NCBI GenBank assembly: GCA_024243835.1
Contig: JALPMN010000639.1
Coordinates: 9,242 to 69,755 of the forward strand
DNA from: Enteropsectra breve
Lineage: Eukaryota; Microsporidia
Direction of reading: 5' to 3'
DNA: 60,514 nt
Part shown: one piece after another, positions 1-9,432 of the stretch
How the letters are laid out: the number at the start of each line of letters is the position of its first letter
Numbering within the stretch: position 1 is the stretch's first letter
Position numbers and translations under genes: made by a program
Notes under the pieces: generated by a model
What the model was told of the DNA's origin: nothing
The model's input: only the letters and a program-made list of their open reading frames with translations
The model's database searches: none

Positions 1-324
1 CCCCCCCCCCACTAAACTAAGATTGCGTTTATGCAGAGTGTATGCTATAACTTTTAGCAGGGTTGCATTTGTTTTTGGCTTGCTAGTGAAAAAATAAAAA
101 AGTTAGCTTATATCATTTTTATTGAATTTATGCTATAAGAGAAATACTGTTTATGTTTTTGTTATTATAAAGCTTTAAAAATAAAAGCTGTTGATTACTA
201 AAAGGTAAAAAAGGATCTAAAATCAAAATACAAGATCTACGGTTTTTTTGAATACAAATCATATGTGTAAACTCTAACTGAAGTTGTTATACACTATTTA
301 TTTTTATAATAAAATTGTGACCAT
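1..324. other. Left edge: C10 run and AT-rich leader of the integrase
   Basis: The window opens with ten C residues followed by AC. No gene is visible before the integrase start. ATTGC at 22-26 and ATGCA at 31-35 recur, in inverted orientation, beside the G-run at 1814-1822. This could be the left terminus of a small transposon, or simply an assembly break at a homopolymer. Confidence 0.4.
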
Positions 325-1683
325 ATGGCTAGAAAGGTTTGCTTAGACACACCAGAAGAAAAATCAAATATTATCCGTTATTTGAGAGACGGAAACTATC
401 CATCAGGGCTGAATAAAGAACAAAAGAGAACATTTAGGCGCAAATGCCAAAATTTCAGCTTGATTAACGATATGCTCTGCTTTGTCAAAGCGGATGGCAC
501 GCGGCTTCCAGTGGTTTTCAGCTATGAAACTGATAAAATCTTGTTGATTTTGGATCAGGAGCATCGCGAATGTCACTATGGAATAAATAAAATGGTGGAT
601 ATAATAGGCAAAAAATACTACAATATACCATCAGCAGCTATCAGAGAGTACGTAAATCGCTGTGCAAGCTGCAGGAATTACACTCCTATGCGTACGCTTC
701 AAGAAATTGAACTTGTACCAATTAGAGCAAAGCGCGACAGGTACGTGATAGACTGTGTCGACATGAGAGCATTTCAGGCAGATAATGATGGATTTGCTTG
801 GATTTTAAATGTAATTGATTCTTACAGCAAGTTTCTTTGGTCATTTAAGCTTAAAAATAAATCTGCAATCGCTGTTGTAGAGTGTCTTGAGCAATGTTTT
901 ATGGACTATGGAGTGCCTGCTGCAATCCAAGCTGATAACGGTAAAGAATTTGCCAACAAAGAATTAAAAGCATTGTGTGAGCGGATGAATGTCACAATAA
1001 TCCATGGACGACCACGTCATCCGCAATCACAAGGGATGGTTGAGCGTGTCAACCAGACAGTTAAGCGTTGGCTTGGGAAGAAATTGCATGGTGTTGTAAG
1101 AAAAAGGTGGATTGATCACCATAGAAAAGTTGTTTATGGATATAACGTATCTGTACATCGTGCAACTAACCGTGCACCGTTTTTACTCTTTCATGGAACA
1201 AATGGGTTTAATTCGGTGAACCTACAGCGAGAAATAAATGAGCTCGGCGAGCAGACTAGTATTAACGAAGAGGAAGTATCAACAGAAACGCAATATCCTG
1301 TTTGGAATTTGGATGATCAAAATTCGGAGCCTTTTATTGTTGATGAGATGGATGCTGAGGTTTTAGAGAATGAAGACGTTGTGACAGAAATCCACGATTC
1401 TGTTATGCGCCATTTTAACAGCTATAGCAAAAAAGTTGCTAATGATGCAAATTCTAACTTTCAGCGAAGACTCTTTGATGAAGGTGATGTAGTAATGATA
1501 GCAAAGGATTTTGACAATAATCAACGCACAAGAAGGCGTCCCTTTGACTCATTTTATGAAGATGGATTATTTACAGTAGTTCAACTCTTGGATAACAATA
1601 GAATAAAAGTTGAAAATATTGATGATCCTGAAGATATACGCTATGTTAGTAAAGGCCAGATCAAAAAATTAAATGATATTTAA
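325..1683 (+). CDS. Stand-alone DDE integrase (retroviral/Ginger/Ty3-type rve fold)
   Basis: A 452-residue integrase that would catalyse DNA strand transfer of a mobile element. Seen: an HHCC zinc-binding domain (H80, H84, C113, C116), then an integrase core with D143 (in VIDCVDM), D204 (in ADNGKEF) and E240 (in QSQGMVERVN), giving D-x35-E spacing between the last two. A C-terminal SH3-like segment begins at about residue 385 (GDVVMIAKDF). There is no reverse transcriptase, protease or RNase H in frame, so this is either a complete single-ORF DNA transposon of the Ginger/KRBA2-like type or a solo remnant of a Ty3-like polyprotein. All catalytic residues are present and the frame is open, so it may be recently active. 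It is the only gene here whose ATG is not preceded by a clear C-run, which fits foreign origin. Confidence 0.85.
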   Translation: MARKVCLDTPEEKSNIIRYLRDGNYPSGLNKEQKRTFRRKCQNFSLINDMLCFVKADGTRLPVVFSYETDKILLILDQEHRECHYGINKMVDIIGKKYYNIPSAAIREYVNRCASCRNYTPMRTLQEIELVPIRAKRDRYVIDCVDMRAFQADNDGFAWILNVIDSYSKFLWSFKLKNKSAIAVVECLEQCFMDYGVPAAIQADNGKEFANKELKALCERMNVTIIHGRPRHPQSQGMVERVNQTVKRWLGKKLHGVVRKRWIDHHRKVVYGYNVSVHRATNRAPFLLFHGTNGFNSVNLQREINELGEQTSINEEEVSTETQYPVWNLDDQNSEPFIVDEMDAEVLENEDVVTEIHDSVMRHFNSYSKKVANDANSNFQRRLFDEGDVVMIAKDFDNNQRTRRRPFDSFYEDGLFTVVQLLDNNRIKVENIDDPEDIRYVSKGQIKKLNDI

Positions 1684-2117
1684 AATTTTTATTTTTTATT
1701 GAGATAAGTTTTCCCGCCTTTTTTCCCGCCAATTACATAAATAGAAAAATTTCGAATAGCCCCTGTAGACAAGCACCTTTCCCTTGCATCTTTGCATATC
1801 ATGCAATTGATGTGGGGGGGGGTAGAATAGAGGGGGGGGGGTAAAATGGCATGCGACATTATTTATAAAAGCATCCTTCTCACATAACTAAGCTAGTATT
1901 TTTAACCTTTAAACATTAAGATTTTAAACTTGTATTGTTAAATTTCAAAACTTTTAAACTAATACTTTTAACCCTTTATTATTAAGATTTTAACCTTTTA
2001 TTCTTAATCTTTCATTATTAAGATTTTAACTTTTTATTCTTAATCTTTCATTATTAAGATTTTAAACTTATGTTATTAAATTTCAAAACTTTTATTGTTA
2101 AAATTAAGAAGAGCTCA
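1684..2117. repeat. Spacer with two G-runs and a 36-bp tandem repeat
   Basis: Between the integrase and NTE1 there are two long G-runs (1814-1822 and 1832-1841), then AT-rich sequence. A 36-base unit begins with ATTATTAAGATTTTAAC at 1978, 2014 and 2050; the third copy is partial. The sequence just upstream (about 1895-1975) is made of diverged versions of the same words. No gene is visible. Confidence 0.6.
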
Positions 2118-5100
2118 TCATATGGATCTCGTCCGTGTGTTCCGCCTGCGCTTGCTGATAAGCCCCTCCTCCCTCCACTTCTGTATGGTGGCCTTGGCTG
2201 CCTCGTATCCCTTCGCAACAATCTCATCGTAGTACTTGAAGTCCAGCCCCTTGTAGCTGTGCAGATTCGGCCGTATCAGCAGAGTCTCATTTTCCAGGTT
2301 TCTGATTTTCTTTGTGGTGCTCAGAAATGCCAGCCGGTACTGCAGCTCACTCCATGAAAGATACTTTTTGAATGCGAGCCACCGCTTGAGAAGCAGCACC
2401 AGGCCGCTCTTTGAGTCGTACGGCTCGAAATCAGCCTCTGTGTCTGTCACGTCCACTGCAATCACCTTGGAGACACCGAGACTCTTCATCACGTCCGCAG
2501 GCACATTGTTCATGTACGCCCCGTCCAGGTAGTACTCGTTTTTGTGGTACACCGGTGGGAGCAGCCCACAGAGACTCATCGATGCTCTCACCCACTTCCA
2601 CACAGGCCCGTTGAAATGCACATGCTCGTCCTGCTTCAGAAGGCTTGTTGTCACACAGTAGAATTCCAGCCACAGGTTCTGGATCTTCATGTCTCTGAAT
2701 GTGTTTTTCAGGTGCCTCTCCAGTCCCTTTCCTGAGAACATGCTCACGTACGGAAATGTCAGGTCCAGCAGGCTTTTCCATGTTGAGGCTGCAGATCGCG
2801 AGAGTGCCCTCCCCTTCAGGTAGAGACTCATAAAGTCGTTCTCTGAGGCGTACGCTGCACCGATGAACGCGCCCATGCTGGTCCCTCCGATGCAGTCGAC
2901 AACGATATTTTCCTCCTCGAGTGCCTTTATGACACCCACGTGTGCAAAGCCACGCGCGCCTCCACCGCCCAGCACGAGTCCGACCCGCTCCTCCAGCAGG
3001 TAGCGCGCCAGGCGCTCGAAGTCCTTTGAGTCGCAGCTGATTTTTGGATCGCTTTTTAATGTTTTGTTTTTCGTGCGTGTCTCTGGAAGCTCTGCGGTGC
3101 CAGCATCCCGCTGCTCTGAGCTGCACACCACGTGGTGGATGCGCCTGTAGAGCGGATATTTGTGCTGCATCAGCGGATCGATGTCTACGTAGCTCTTCAA
3201 AGCGCCCTTGTTCTCATTATTTCTAATATTAATATCGTTATTTCTAATATTAATATCATTATTAATACCATTGTTATTAATACCACCGTTATTAACAATA
3301 TCACTGCTATTTATATAGTGAAACTCATCGTCACTCGCACTCTCATCATCACTGTGAATCAAATCCCCAGGCGTGTTTTTGCCAACACGCGAAAGCAGCC
3401 GCAGCAGACGGTTCGCCGTGCGCTTCACAGGCTCGCGCTTCGTGTAGAGCTGCACAAACTCGACAATCCGCGTGTCAAAAATATTGGGGGTGATTTCAGT
3501 GCCAACCACAAAAATAAGATCAGAGACACGAGAAAACATGCGAAGAACACGAGACCACGTATTCTCCATGTAAACCATGATGATCTTGTGGCGGGACTTG
3601 AGCGAGTCCAAGTAGCTCTTGAGAATCAGCTCGCCAATCTTCCCAGTGGCCTGATTCTTCATCATATGAAGAACATCGCGGTTGCGGATCAAAATCGAGT
3701 CTGAAAAGAGCGCCCGGTGGAGTTTGTTGACAAAATCAAGACACGAGTTTTCAGAGGGAACAATCAGAACCACCTTGTTTATCACCCTCTTCTGGGTCAT
3801 TTTCATATGAAGCGTCTTGTAGAACTCAGGATTGCGGTGAATGGCGCGCTCGACCATACGCGACGAGATCTTTATGAGATCGCTGGCTGATTTTGTCGAG
3901 TAGTCCTCTTTGAAGGGCTCGTTTGAGATGCACTCGCGTGTTCCCAGTTCTATATTTTCCACCAGATAAATATCCTCGCACTTATCGCCTGCACTGATTA
4001 TTTTGTAGTACGGGGGAACACGGTCCCAGCGGGTCGTAAGGCCAACGAGAAACAGGAAATCCAGCTCGTTGGAGCGCTCAGGATTCCTCAGGTCACCGCA
4101 GCTTTTTGAGCGCCTTGCGTTGTTGCATATCTTTTTACTATCAGTCTCAATCTTATTTTCAGTATATCTCTTATTTTCAGTTTCAATCTTATTATTAATC
4201 TCAATTTTACTATAAGACTCAATCTTATTACCATTTTCTTTTAATTCACTATTTTCTTTTATTTCTCTATTAAATGTTGAGAAATCATCTGTTTTATGAG
4301 ATGAAGTAGCAAAATTATTATGTGAAGAAGATATGTTATTAAGTGATGCATTCGAACCGACGAGAGAAGTGCTGTAGGAGTTGCAGAGCATGCGCTCAAA
4401 AATAGAAATATCAAGGGGCGGACGAACAAATATCCCCTCATAGCTCACGCACTGGATCGTGGTGTCAGACTCAGCGGTAACTGTGAAGCCCTGCGAACAG
4501 CTGCTAAACACAAGACCGAGATACCCAAAGATGCGGTTGCGTGTGAATATCGTGCCATTGATGTTCAGTGCACCGCTCTCCACCCACGCAACCGTACGGT
4601 CCAAGTCAATAGCCTCGTTCTTCTTGTACTTTAAGGTTCGGGGGCGCTTCTCGATATTAAACTCAGAAAGAAACTTCGAAAAGCTGTTGCAAAAGATATT
4701 CTCGTACTGCAGAAGCACATCATACGCACGGAAGTAGCGCATCACAGGCTCAATGCACGTCTTTTCCAGTGCGTAGAGCGAAACGATGCGGTTGCCCGCA
4801 GGAAGCGGTGCAGCCATCACATCGGTCAGTGTCCGTCTTACAGCCCCGAACTTGAGGCCCAGCAGCTCAAAACTGCTGAGCGTGATGTCGCCTGCCCGCA
4901 GCGTGCCGATCTGCTGGCGGTTGTGGAAAATGCCAATCGTGCCGCTCACGATGTAAAAATTCTCCTCAATGGAAACTCCTGCCGATATCTTGACGGCATT
5001 CTCCACAATCTGCCCCTTCACATTCCCCAGCCCGTTGTAAATCATAAAGCCATTGATCATCTCCTCCTGCTCATCCAGAAAGCTCTGTTTGTCCCGCTGC

Positions 5101-5213
5101 TTCCGCTTCGTGACTATCGGGTCCTGGTACTTTTTATTCGCTGCCTTGCCTCTGCGTGTTATGTATATGACGATGAGTGCTGTGATTATAAGAAAGCAAG
5201 TTTGTAGCAGCAT
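2118..5213 (-). CDS. NTE1: NTE1-type patatin phospholipase / lysophospholipase
   Basis: A 1031-residue membrane phospholipase of the neuropathy-target-esterase family, expected to deacylate phosphatidylcholine and lysophosphatidylcholine at the ER. An N-terminal membrane segment (about residues 5-20) is followed by cyclic-nucleotide-binding-like beta-barrel regions, asparagine-rich linkers, then the patatin domain. Visible there are the oxyanion glycine loop LGGGGARGF (about 745), the nucleophile elbow GTSMG (Ser at about 778) and the catalytic-dyad Asp in YLDGAYMNN (about 897). All three are intact. Yeast Nte1 is about 1680 residues, so this is a reduced form. I chose the ATG at 5213 because CCC precedes it by two bases; an upstream TTG extension of four codons is unlikely. 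The 3' half is more GC-rich than the surroundings. Confidence 0.85.
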   Translation of the reverse strand: MLLQTCFLIITALIVIYITRRGKAANKKYQDPIVTKRKQRDKQSFLDEQEEMINGFMIYNGLGNVKGQIVENAVKISAGVSIEENFYIVSGTIGIFHNRQQIGTLRAGDITLSSFELLGLKFGAVRRTLTDVMAAPLPAGNRIVSLYALEKTCIEPVMRYFRAYDVLLQYENIFCNSFSKFLSEFNIEKRPRTLKYKKNEAIDLDRTVAWVESGALNINGTIFTRNRIFGYLGLVFSSCSQGFTVTAESDTTIQCVSYEGIFVRPPLDISIFERMLCNSYSTSLVGSNASLNNISSSHNNFATSSHKTDDFSTFNREIKENSELKENGNKIESYSKIEINNKIETENKRYTENKIETDSKKICNNARRSKSCGDLRNPERSNELDFLFLVGLTTRWDRVPPYYKIISAGDKCEDIYLVENIELGTRECISNEPFKEDYSTKSASDLIKISSRMVERAIHRNPEFYKTLHMKMTQKRVINKVVLIVPSENSCLDFVNKLHRALFSDSILIRNRDVLHMMKNQATGKIGELILKSYLDSLKSRHKIIMVYMENTWSRVLRMFSRVSDLIFVVGTEITPNIFDTRIVEFVQLYTKREPVKRTANRLLRLLSRVGKNTPGDLIHSDDESASDDEFHYINSSDIVNNGGINNNGINNDINIRNNDINIRNNENKGALKSYVDIDPLMQHKYPLYRRIHHVVCSSEQRDAGTAELPETRTKNKTLKSDPKISCDSKDFERLARYLLEERVGLVLGGGGARGFAHVGVIKALEEENIVVDCIGGTSMGAFIGAAYASENDFMSLYLKGRALSRSAASTWKSLLDLTFPYVSMFSGKGLERHLKNTFRDMKIQNLWLEFYCVTTSLLKQDEHVHFNGPVWKWVRASMSLCGLLPPVYHKNEYYLDGAYMNNVPADVMKSLGVSKVIAVDVTDTEADFEPYDSKSGLVLLLKRWLAFKKYLSWSELQYRLAFLSTTKKIRNLENETLLIRPNLHSYKGLDFKYYDEIVAKGYEAAKATIQKWREEGLISKRRRNTRTRSI

Positions 5214-5820
5214 CTGGGCTAGCAAGCAACAAATTATTTTTGTGAGAAATTCTTTTCAGAAGAAACTATGCTGAATGAAATAATTTTTAGAAGCAAGTGT
5301 ATGAAATTATTTTAGAAGAAAAATAAGGGAAATGCTATAATAAGGCCGTGTAATAAGAATATTCATAAGATAATCTCACTATATTTAAATAAGAGTAAAT
5401 AATTACTTTAAACAATGATACTATGCTTAACAATAGTAAGGTTCTTCAATTTTAAAAATTATAAAGGGTTTATATTAAATATTCCATGAATGCACAGCTG
5501 CAATTAGAGGATGATTTCGGATCAAAATAGCAGCCAAGAATTTCTTAGCTGAAAAATTCATATTTAAAGTATCGCTTTATGATACCTTTAAATAGTGCTT
5601 CAGAAGACCTCTATCCATAATGGAAGGCTTTTAATTAGTCTAGATATTTTCATTTGTACAGACATTTTCCATTTGTACAGACATTTTCCATTTGAATAGA
5701 CATTTTTGATTAGTATAGAACTTTTCATTTGTATAGTACTGTATTAATCATGAGTTAGAAGCATATGTAGACTAATGCTATCAGCAATAAATTTTTATAT
5801 AAAATACATTTTTAATATGT
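5214..5820. repeat. Spacer with a 19-bp tandem repeat and a hairpin
   Basis: No gene is visible between the divergent NTE1 start and the 3' end of TAD2. Copies of CATTTGTACAGACATTTTC start at 5651 and 5670, with a diverged third copy at 5689 and fainter echoes to 5730. A near-perfect hairpin lies at 5563-5592 (TTTAAAGTATC paired with GATACCTTTAAA, loop of 7). Confidence 0.55.
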
Positions 5821-6279
5821 CTATTTCTTACTCATATTCTCTCGTCTCTTGCTTTTATCCAGTCTCTTTTCTTCAGGTGCTGCCATGTTCTCTCGGCAGT
5901 AAAACTCCTTTAGTATTTCAATACACCTGCTATCATTGCTGCACTCTCCTGCCTCTTCTCCCAAAACAGCTCTTGTTCCAAATATTTCGTTGTAGCACCC
6001 AAAATACACCTTTGCCTTCAGACTCTTCAGAAAGCTGTGGCACATAACACATGGCTCAACAGTTATGTAAAATGCCAGCTCTGACAGACTCTCATATCTG
6101 CTTGTGTCTTCCATGATTCGCCGCATGCATATGAATTCAGCGTGTGCCAGCGGATCACTGGTGACATTCGTCAGATTGTGGCTCCTCTCAACAACCTCAT
6201 TTTTATATACCACCACACAGCCCACGGGCACTTCGTTGCTGCACAGGCCCCTGTCTGCTTCGCCCAGTGCTGCATCCAT
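5821..6279 (-). CDS. TAD2: tRNA-specific adenosine-34 deaminase catalytic subunit (TAD2/ADAT2)
   Basis: A 152-residue cytidine-deaminase-fold enzyme expected to convert A34 to inosine in tRNA anticodons together with a TAD3 partner. Zinc-site motifs are clear: EVPVGCVVV, the HAE motif (PLAHAEFICM) and the PCxxC motif (TVEPCVMCHS). Normal family members are 150-200 residues, so this is a minimal version. The C-terminal tail is lysine-rich. The frame can be extended 14 codons upstream only from a TTG. The ATG at 6279 starts at MDAALGEAD, which matches the usual first helix of the family. Confidence 0.85.
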   Translation of the reverse strand: MDAALGEADRGLCSNEVPVGCVVVYKNEVVERSHNLTNVTSDPLAHAEFICMRRIMEDTSRYESLSELAFYITVEPCVMCHSFLKSLKAKVYFGCYNEIFGTRAVLGEEAGECSNDSRCIEILKEFYCRENMAAPEEKRLDKSKRRENMSKK

Positions 6280-6621
6280 GAAGTTTCTTGTCCGCCCCAA
6301 CACAGGCCATATTTTGCACAAAAATTTAAATACCGTTTCTAATTTCTATAGTTTATTATATGAATCTTTTTTCATCCTGCATACTTTTATAATTTTAAAT
6401 CATACTAGACTGATAAGGATGGTTTAATATTTCTTACTTCATAAGAATCAAGTGCTCTTAAATAAAATACAATAACTGGATATACAATAGGTGGATGACA
6501 ATAAATGGATATACAGTAATTGGATATACAATAGTTGGATAAGATGTGTTTATTTTGTACATTAATATGCATTAAGTCCATCCTGAAAAATTCTAAAAAT
6601 TTGTTTTAGTGCCCTGTAAAT
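6280..6621. repeat. TAD2-kinesin divergent spacer with GGATATACAATA repeats
   Basis: About 340 AT-rich bases separating two divergent genes. At 6477-6540 there are four or five imperfect copies of TGGATATACAATAG spaced roughly 16-19 bases. Nothing else is recognised. Confidence 0.45.
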
Positions 6622-9228
6622 ATGTTTTTTTCTGGCACGGCCAGAGAGCCAGCAAACCAAAGAAGAGGCAAAATGGCGCCAGCAAATAACGGCATAGACA
6701 AACACAATGAGTGCACAAAGCATAACATACGCGCTGAAATACGGATCAAGCCTGCCAAGGATCCCGTGCTTGATATTTCAGGCAAAACCATAAAGGTCAA
6801 CAACCGGGCCTATAGCTTCGACAAAATACATGCCAAGGTGTCGCAGAAGAATCTTTTTCTCGGCTCTGCCATGCCCTTCATCGAGAGTTTTCTTTCTGGA
6901 TATTCGGTCTCAATCATGGCATATGGACAGACAGGCTCCGGAAAGACCTACACAATGGGAATATGCCCATCAAGTGTGGATGGAATGGTGCAGTACTCTC
7001 TACGGCATATATTTTCAAAAATAGCATCCTTAGCCAGCTCAAATAGTAGTATGGATGGGAATGAAAGTTCTGCACTGACACTCTCCTTTATAGAAATATA
7101 CAACGAAGAAATATACGATCTTCTTTCGTCATCGGATGGCATTTGTAATTCTAATATTAAAACCTTAAACAAAATACCTCTGAATTTGAGACAGGTGGGA
7201 AAAGAGGCCAATATAGTAGGCATGAGGGAAGTGCCAGTACATTCACTGGAGGAGGCACTGTCCCTTCTGAACATCGGATGCACCAGACGCACATCTGGAA
7301 GTACCGAGATGAACAGCATCAGCAGCCGCTCCCACGCGATATTTTCACTGACTTTAGCGCAGCCACTTCCTGGCAGCACAGCGGGCTGCGATAGTAAAAT
7401 GATCATATCAAAAATTAATTTTGTTGATCTGGCGGGTTCGGAAAGAATGAAAAGAACAAACTGCAGAGGAAGTGCCGCACGGGAGTCTATAAATATAAAT
7501 ACTGGGCTGCTTGCACTGGGTAACGTTATTTCAGCACTCTACACAAAGAAAGGCTATATTCCATACAGGGACAGCAAACTTACGCGGATACTGCAGGACA
7601 GCCTGAAAAACAACATGCTGCTGATTGGCTGTGTTAGTCCCCAGCAGATCGATATAAACGAGACAATAAACACGCTGAAGTATTCAAGCAGGGCATCGTG
7701 TATTGACGGAGGAGAGATCAGGATAGCGGTGGATGACAGCAAAGACAGACGAGAAATAAGGGAGTTGCGAAAGGAGATATCTGCCCTAAAAGCTGAGAAT
7801 CAGCGGTATCGCGCCGCTCTCAGTAGCAGAGAGGCTTCATCTATCGCTAAACTTGATGATATTCATAAAAAGTCTATTAGCAATGAGAATAATAATGATA
7901 TTAACAATGATTTTAGTAAGGATATTAAATATGAGAATAACGATATATATGGCCATCCGCTAGTAAAAGATCTGCTGGATAAAATTAAGAATCTTGAAAG
8001 AACTGTGGAGATATTAAAGGGAAACAGCAGTCAGAACGCATGCAGCAATGAAAATAACTTAAATTATGAGGGTATTAAAAGCCATATTTCTAATAGTATC
8101 GATACTGCTGTTAGTAGTGCAAAGAAAAGAAAAAGACTAGTTTCTTTTGATTTAAACAAACAGCCCAGTGTTTTTACACCGAAAAAGGAAATGAAGATTT
8201 TGAGTTTTGAGAGAAAGCTTGTGCTCGAGTACAATGCGACAGCCATGGACTGCAACAGTGAAAGAATGATATTTGTGGCTCTTGATGGAAAGGTATGGGA
8301 GTACAAAGAAAATAAAATAAGGTATTTATTTGCAGATGAGTACATAAAGAATATCAGGATAGTTGAAAAGCATAATAATAAAAGCTTAGATAAAGAATCA
8401 ATAGATAGCATCAATATAGAAAATATAGAAAACAAAGTCTGCAGTGTTATGAGCGCTAGAGATGGTAATAATAAGGTTAAGAAAAAAGTCATTTATTCAA
8501 CAAAGTCTCTACTGAAGCAGCATTTTGTAAATGAAAATACCCCAGATAGCAGTTCTGGGAAGACTCTTCTCTACGCTTATAAATCAAATATCAGTTATAT
8601 TTTTATATGTGGAAGTTCAATTATAACAGGGCATGAGGACGGCTATGTAAATATATTAGACGGAGATGAAAACAAAATAATTTACAGCGAAAAGCTGCAT
8701 GCTGGGGGTGTGCTGGGGATTGAGAAGGTCTGCAACAGAATATACAGCTGCTCAAGGGACCATACAATTAGATATGTAGAACTTGCAAGTGTTGCAACCT
8801 CTGAAAAGACAGGTAGGAAAACTGACGGAAATATGGCCGGTCCGCCGCACTACGATGCGGTGTGTGGGCTGCAAGCCTTTCAGAACAGGCTTATTAGCTA
8901 CAGCAGAGACTGCAGTATTAAGGTCTGGGATGATGATAGGTGCCTGAAAACGGTATCTTATGCTCATGAGGCGGGAATTAAGACCGGGGCAATACTGAGA
9001 GACTGCTGGGTAACAGCCTGCAAGAAGGGCGGTATAAATGCATGGGGCTTTATTAATAAGAACGATGGAAAGACCACTGATTCTGGAGAACGTAATGAGG
9101 CTAGAAGCGTCAGATTGCTGGGCAATACTGAGGCTGAAAGCGGAATAAACTGTATAAGCGGAAGTGGCGATGAGCTTTGGGTGGCTGAGAGCGGCAGAAT
9201 TGCACTGTATAAAATAACACGTAAATAA
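6622..9228 (+). CDS. Kinesin with C-terminal WD40-like domain (KIF21/kinesin-4-like layout)
   Basis: An 868-residue microtubule motor. The motor domain (about residues 35-365) has the P-loop AYGQTGSGKTYTMG (from residue 100), switch I SSRSHAIF (about 234), switch II FVDLAGSER (about 267) and the neck-proximal PYRDSKLTRILQDSL. A predicted coiled coil covers about 375-480. The C-terminal 330 residues carry WD40-like repeats, e.g. SRDHTIRYVEL and SRDCSIKVWDD. Motor plus C-terminal WD40 is the layout of metazoan KIF21 in the kinesin-4 group; assignment to that group is inferred from architecture only. The first ATG is used (GTGCCCTG upstream); a second in-frame ATG lies 17 codons later. Asparagine-rich low-complexity linkers are typical of this genome. 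Confidence 0.85.
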   Translation: MFFSGTAREPANQRRGKMAPANNGIDKHNECTKHNIRAEIRIKPAKDPVLDISGKTIKVNNRAYSFDKIHAKVSQKNLFLGSAMPFIESFLSGYSVSIMAYGQTGSGKTYTMGICPSSVDGMVQYSLRHIFSKIASLASSNSSMDGNESSALTLSFIEIYNEEIYDLLSSSDGICNSNIKTLNKIPLNLRQVGKEANIVGMREVPVHSLEEALSLLNIGCTRRTSGSTEMNSISSRSHAIFSLTLAQPLPGSTAGCDSKMIISKINFVDLAGSERMKRTNCRGSAARESININTGLLALGNVISALYTKKGYIPYRDSKLTRILQDSLKNNMLLIGCVSPQQIDINETINTLKYSSRASCIDGGEIRIAVDDSKDRREIRELRKEISALKAENQRYRAALSSREASSIAKLDDIHKKSISNENNNDINNDFSKDIKYENNDIYGHPLVKDLLDKIKNLERTVEILKGNSSQNACSNENNLNYEGIKSHISNSIDTAVSSAKKRKRLVSFDLNKQPSVFTPKKEMKILSFERKLVLEYNATAMDCNSERMIFVALDGKVWEYKENKIRYLFADEYIKNIRIVEKHNNKSLDKESIDSINIENIENKVCSVMSARDGNNKVKKKVIYSTKSLLKQHFVNENTPDSSSGKTLLYAYKSNISYIFICGSSIITGHEDGYVNILDGDENKIIYSEKLHAGGVLGIEKVCNRIYSCSRDHTIRYVELASVATSEKTGRKTDGNMAGPPHYDAVCGLQAFQNRLISYSRDCSIKVWDDDRCLKTVSYAHEAGIKTGAILRDCWVTACKKGGINAWGFINKNDGKTTDSGERNEARSVRLLGNTEAESGINCISGSGDELWVAESGRIALYKITRK

Positions 9229-9432
9229 AAATTTAGAGAATAAAGTGGAACTCTTTTCACGCGTACCAGAAAGTACAGCAAAAAGTTTTTGTACAATAAT
9301 TTTTATTTTAGAATTAAAAATATCTCGAATATCTATAAAAGATTAATTTTAATAACAAAGTAAAATATACACGTAGCGTGTCTTGGAATAAATACGTAAA
9401 AAAGTATATTCATTAAAAAAATCAGTTAAATG

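Larger units (their letters stand above)
1..1841. mobile_element. Possible small transposon carrying the integrase
   Basis: The integrase is bounded by C10 at 1-10 and by G-runs at 1814-1822 and 1832-1841. Read inward from both sides, the order is C9-10, AC, ATTGC, a 4-5 base gap, then ATGCA: 22-26 and 31-35 on the left, 1803-1807 and 1793-1797 inverted on the right. This is an imperfect candidate terminal inverted repeat of about 35 bases. No target-site duplication can be tested because the left flank lies outside the window. Confidence 0.35.

Noticed and set aside
1..10. Telomeric repeat at the left edge
   Set aside because: It is a pure C-run without a repeating unit; it resembles the G-runs at 1814 and 1832 flanking the integrase.
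2431..3704. Two long plus/minus open frames (231 and 190 codons) overlapping NTE1
   Set aside because: They overlap the patatin and linker regions of NTE1 in other frames, start without a C-run, and carry no motif; the overlapping NTE1 frame has all catalytic motifs.
5211..5225. TTG-initiated extension of NTE1 (and similar TTG/GTG extensions at 6321, 12178, 17141, 19768, 30254, 42169, 47400 and 59082)
   Set aside because: Nuclear eukaryotic genes start at ATG. In most of these cases a C-run lies right before the internal ATG.
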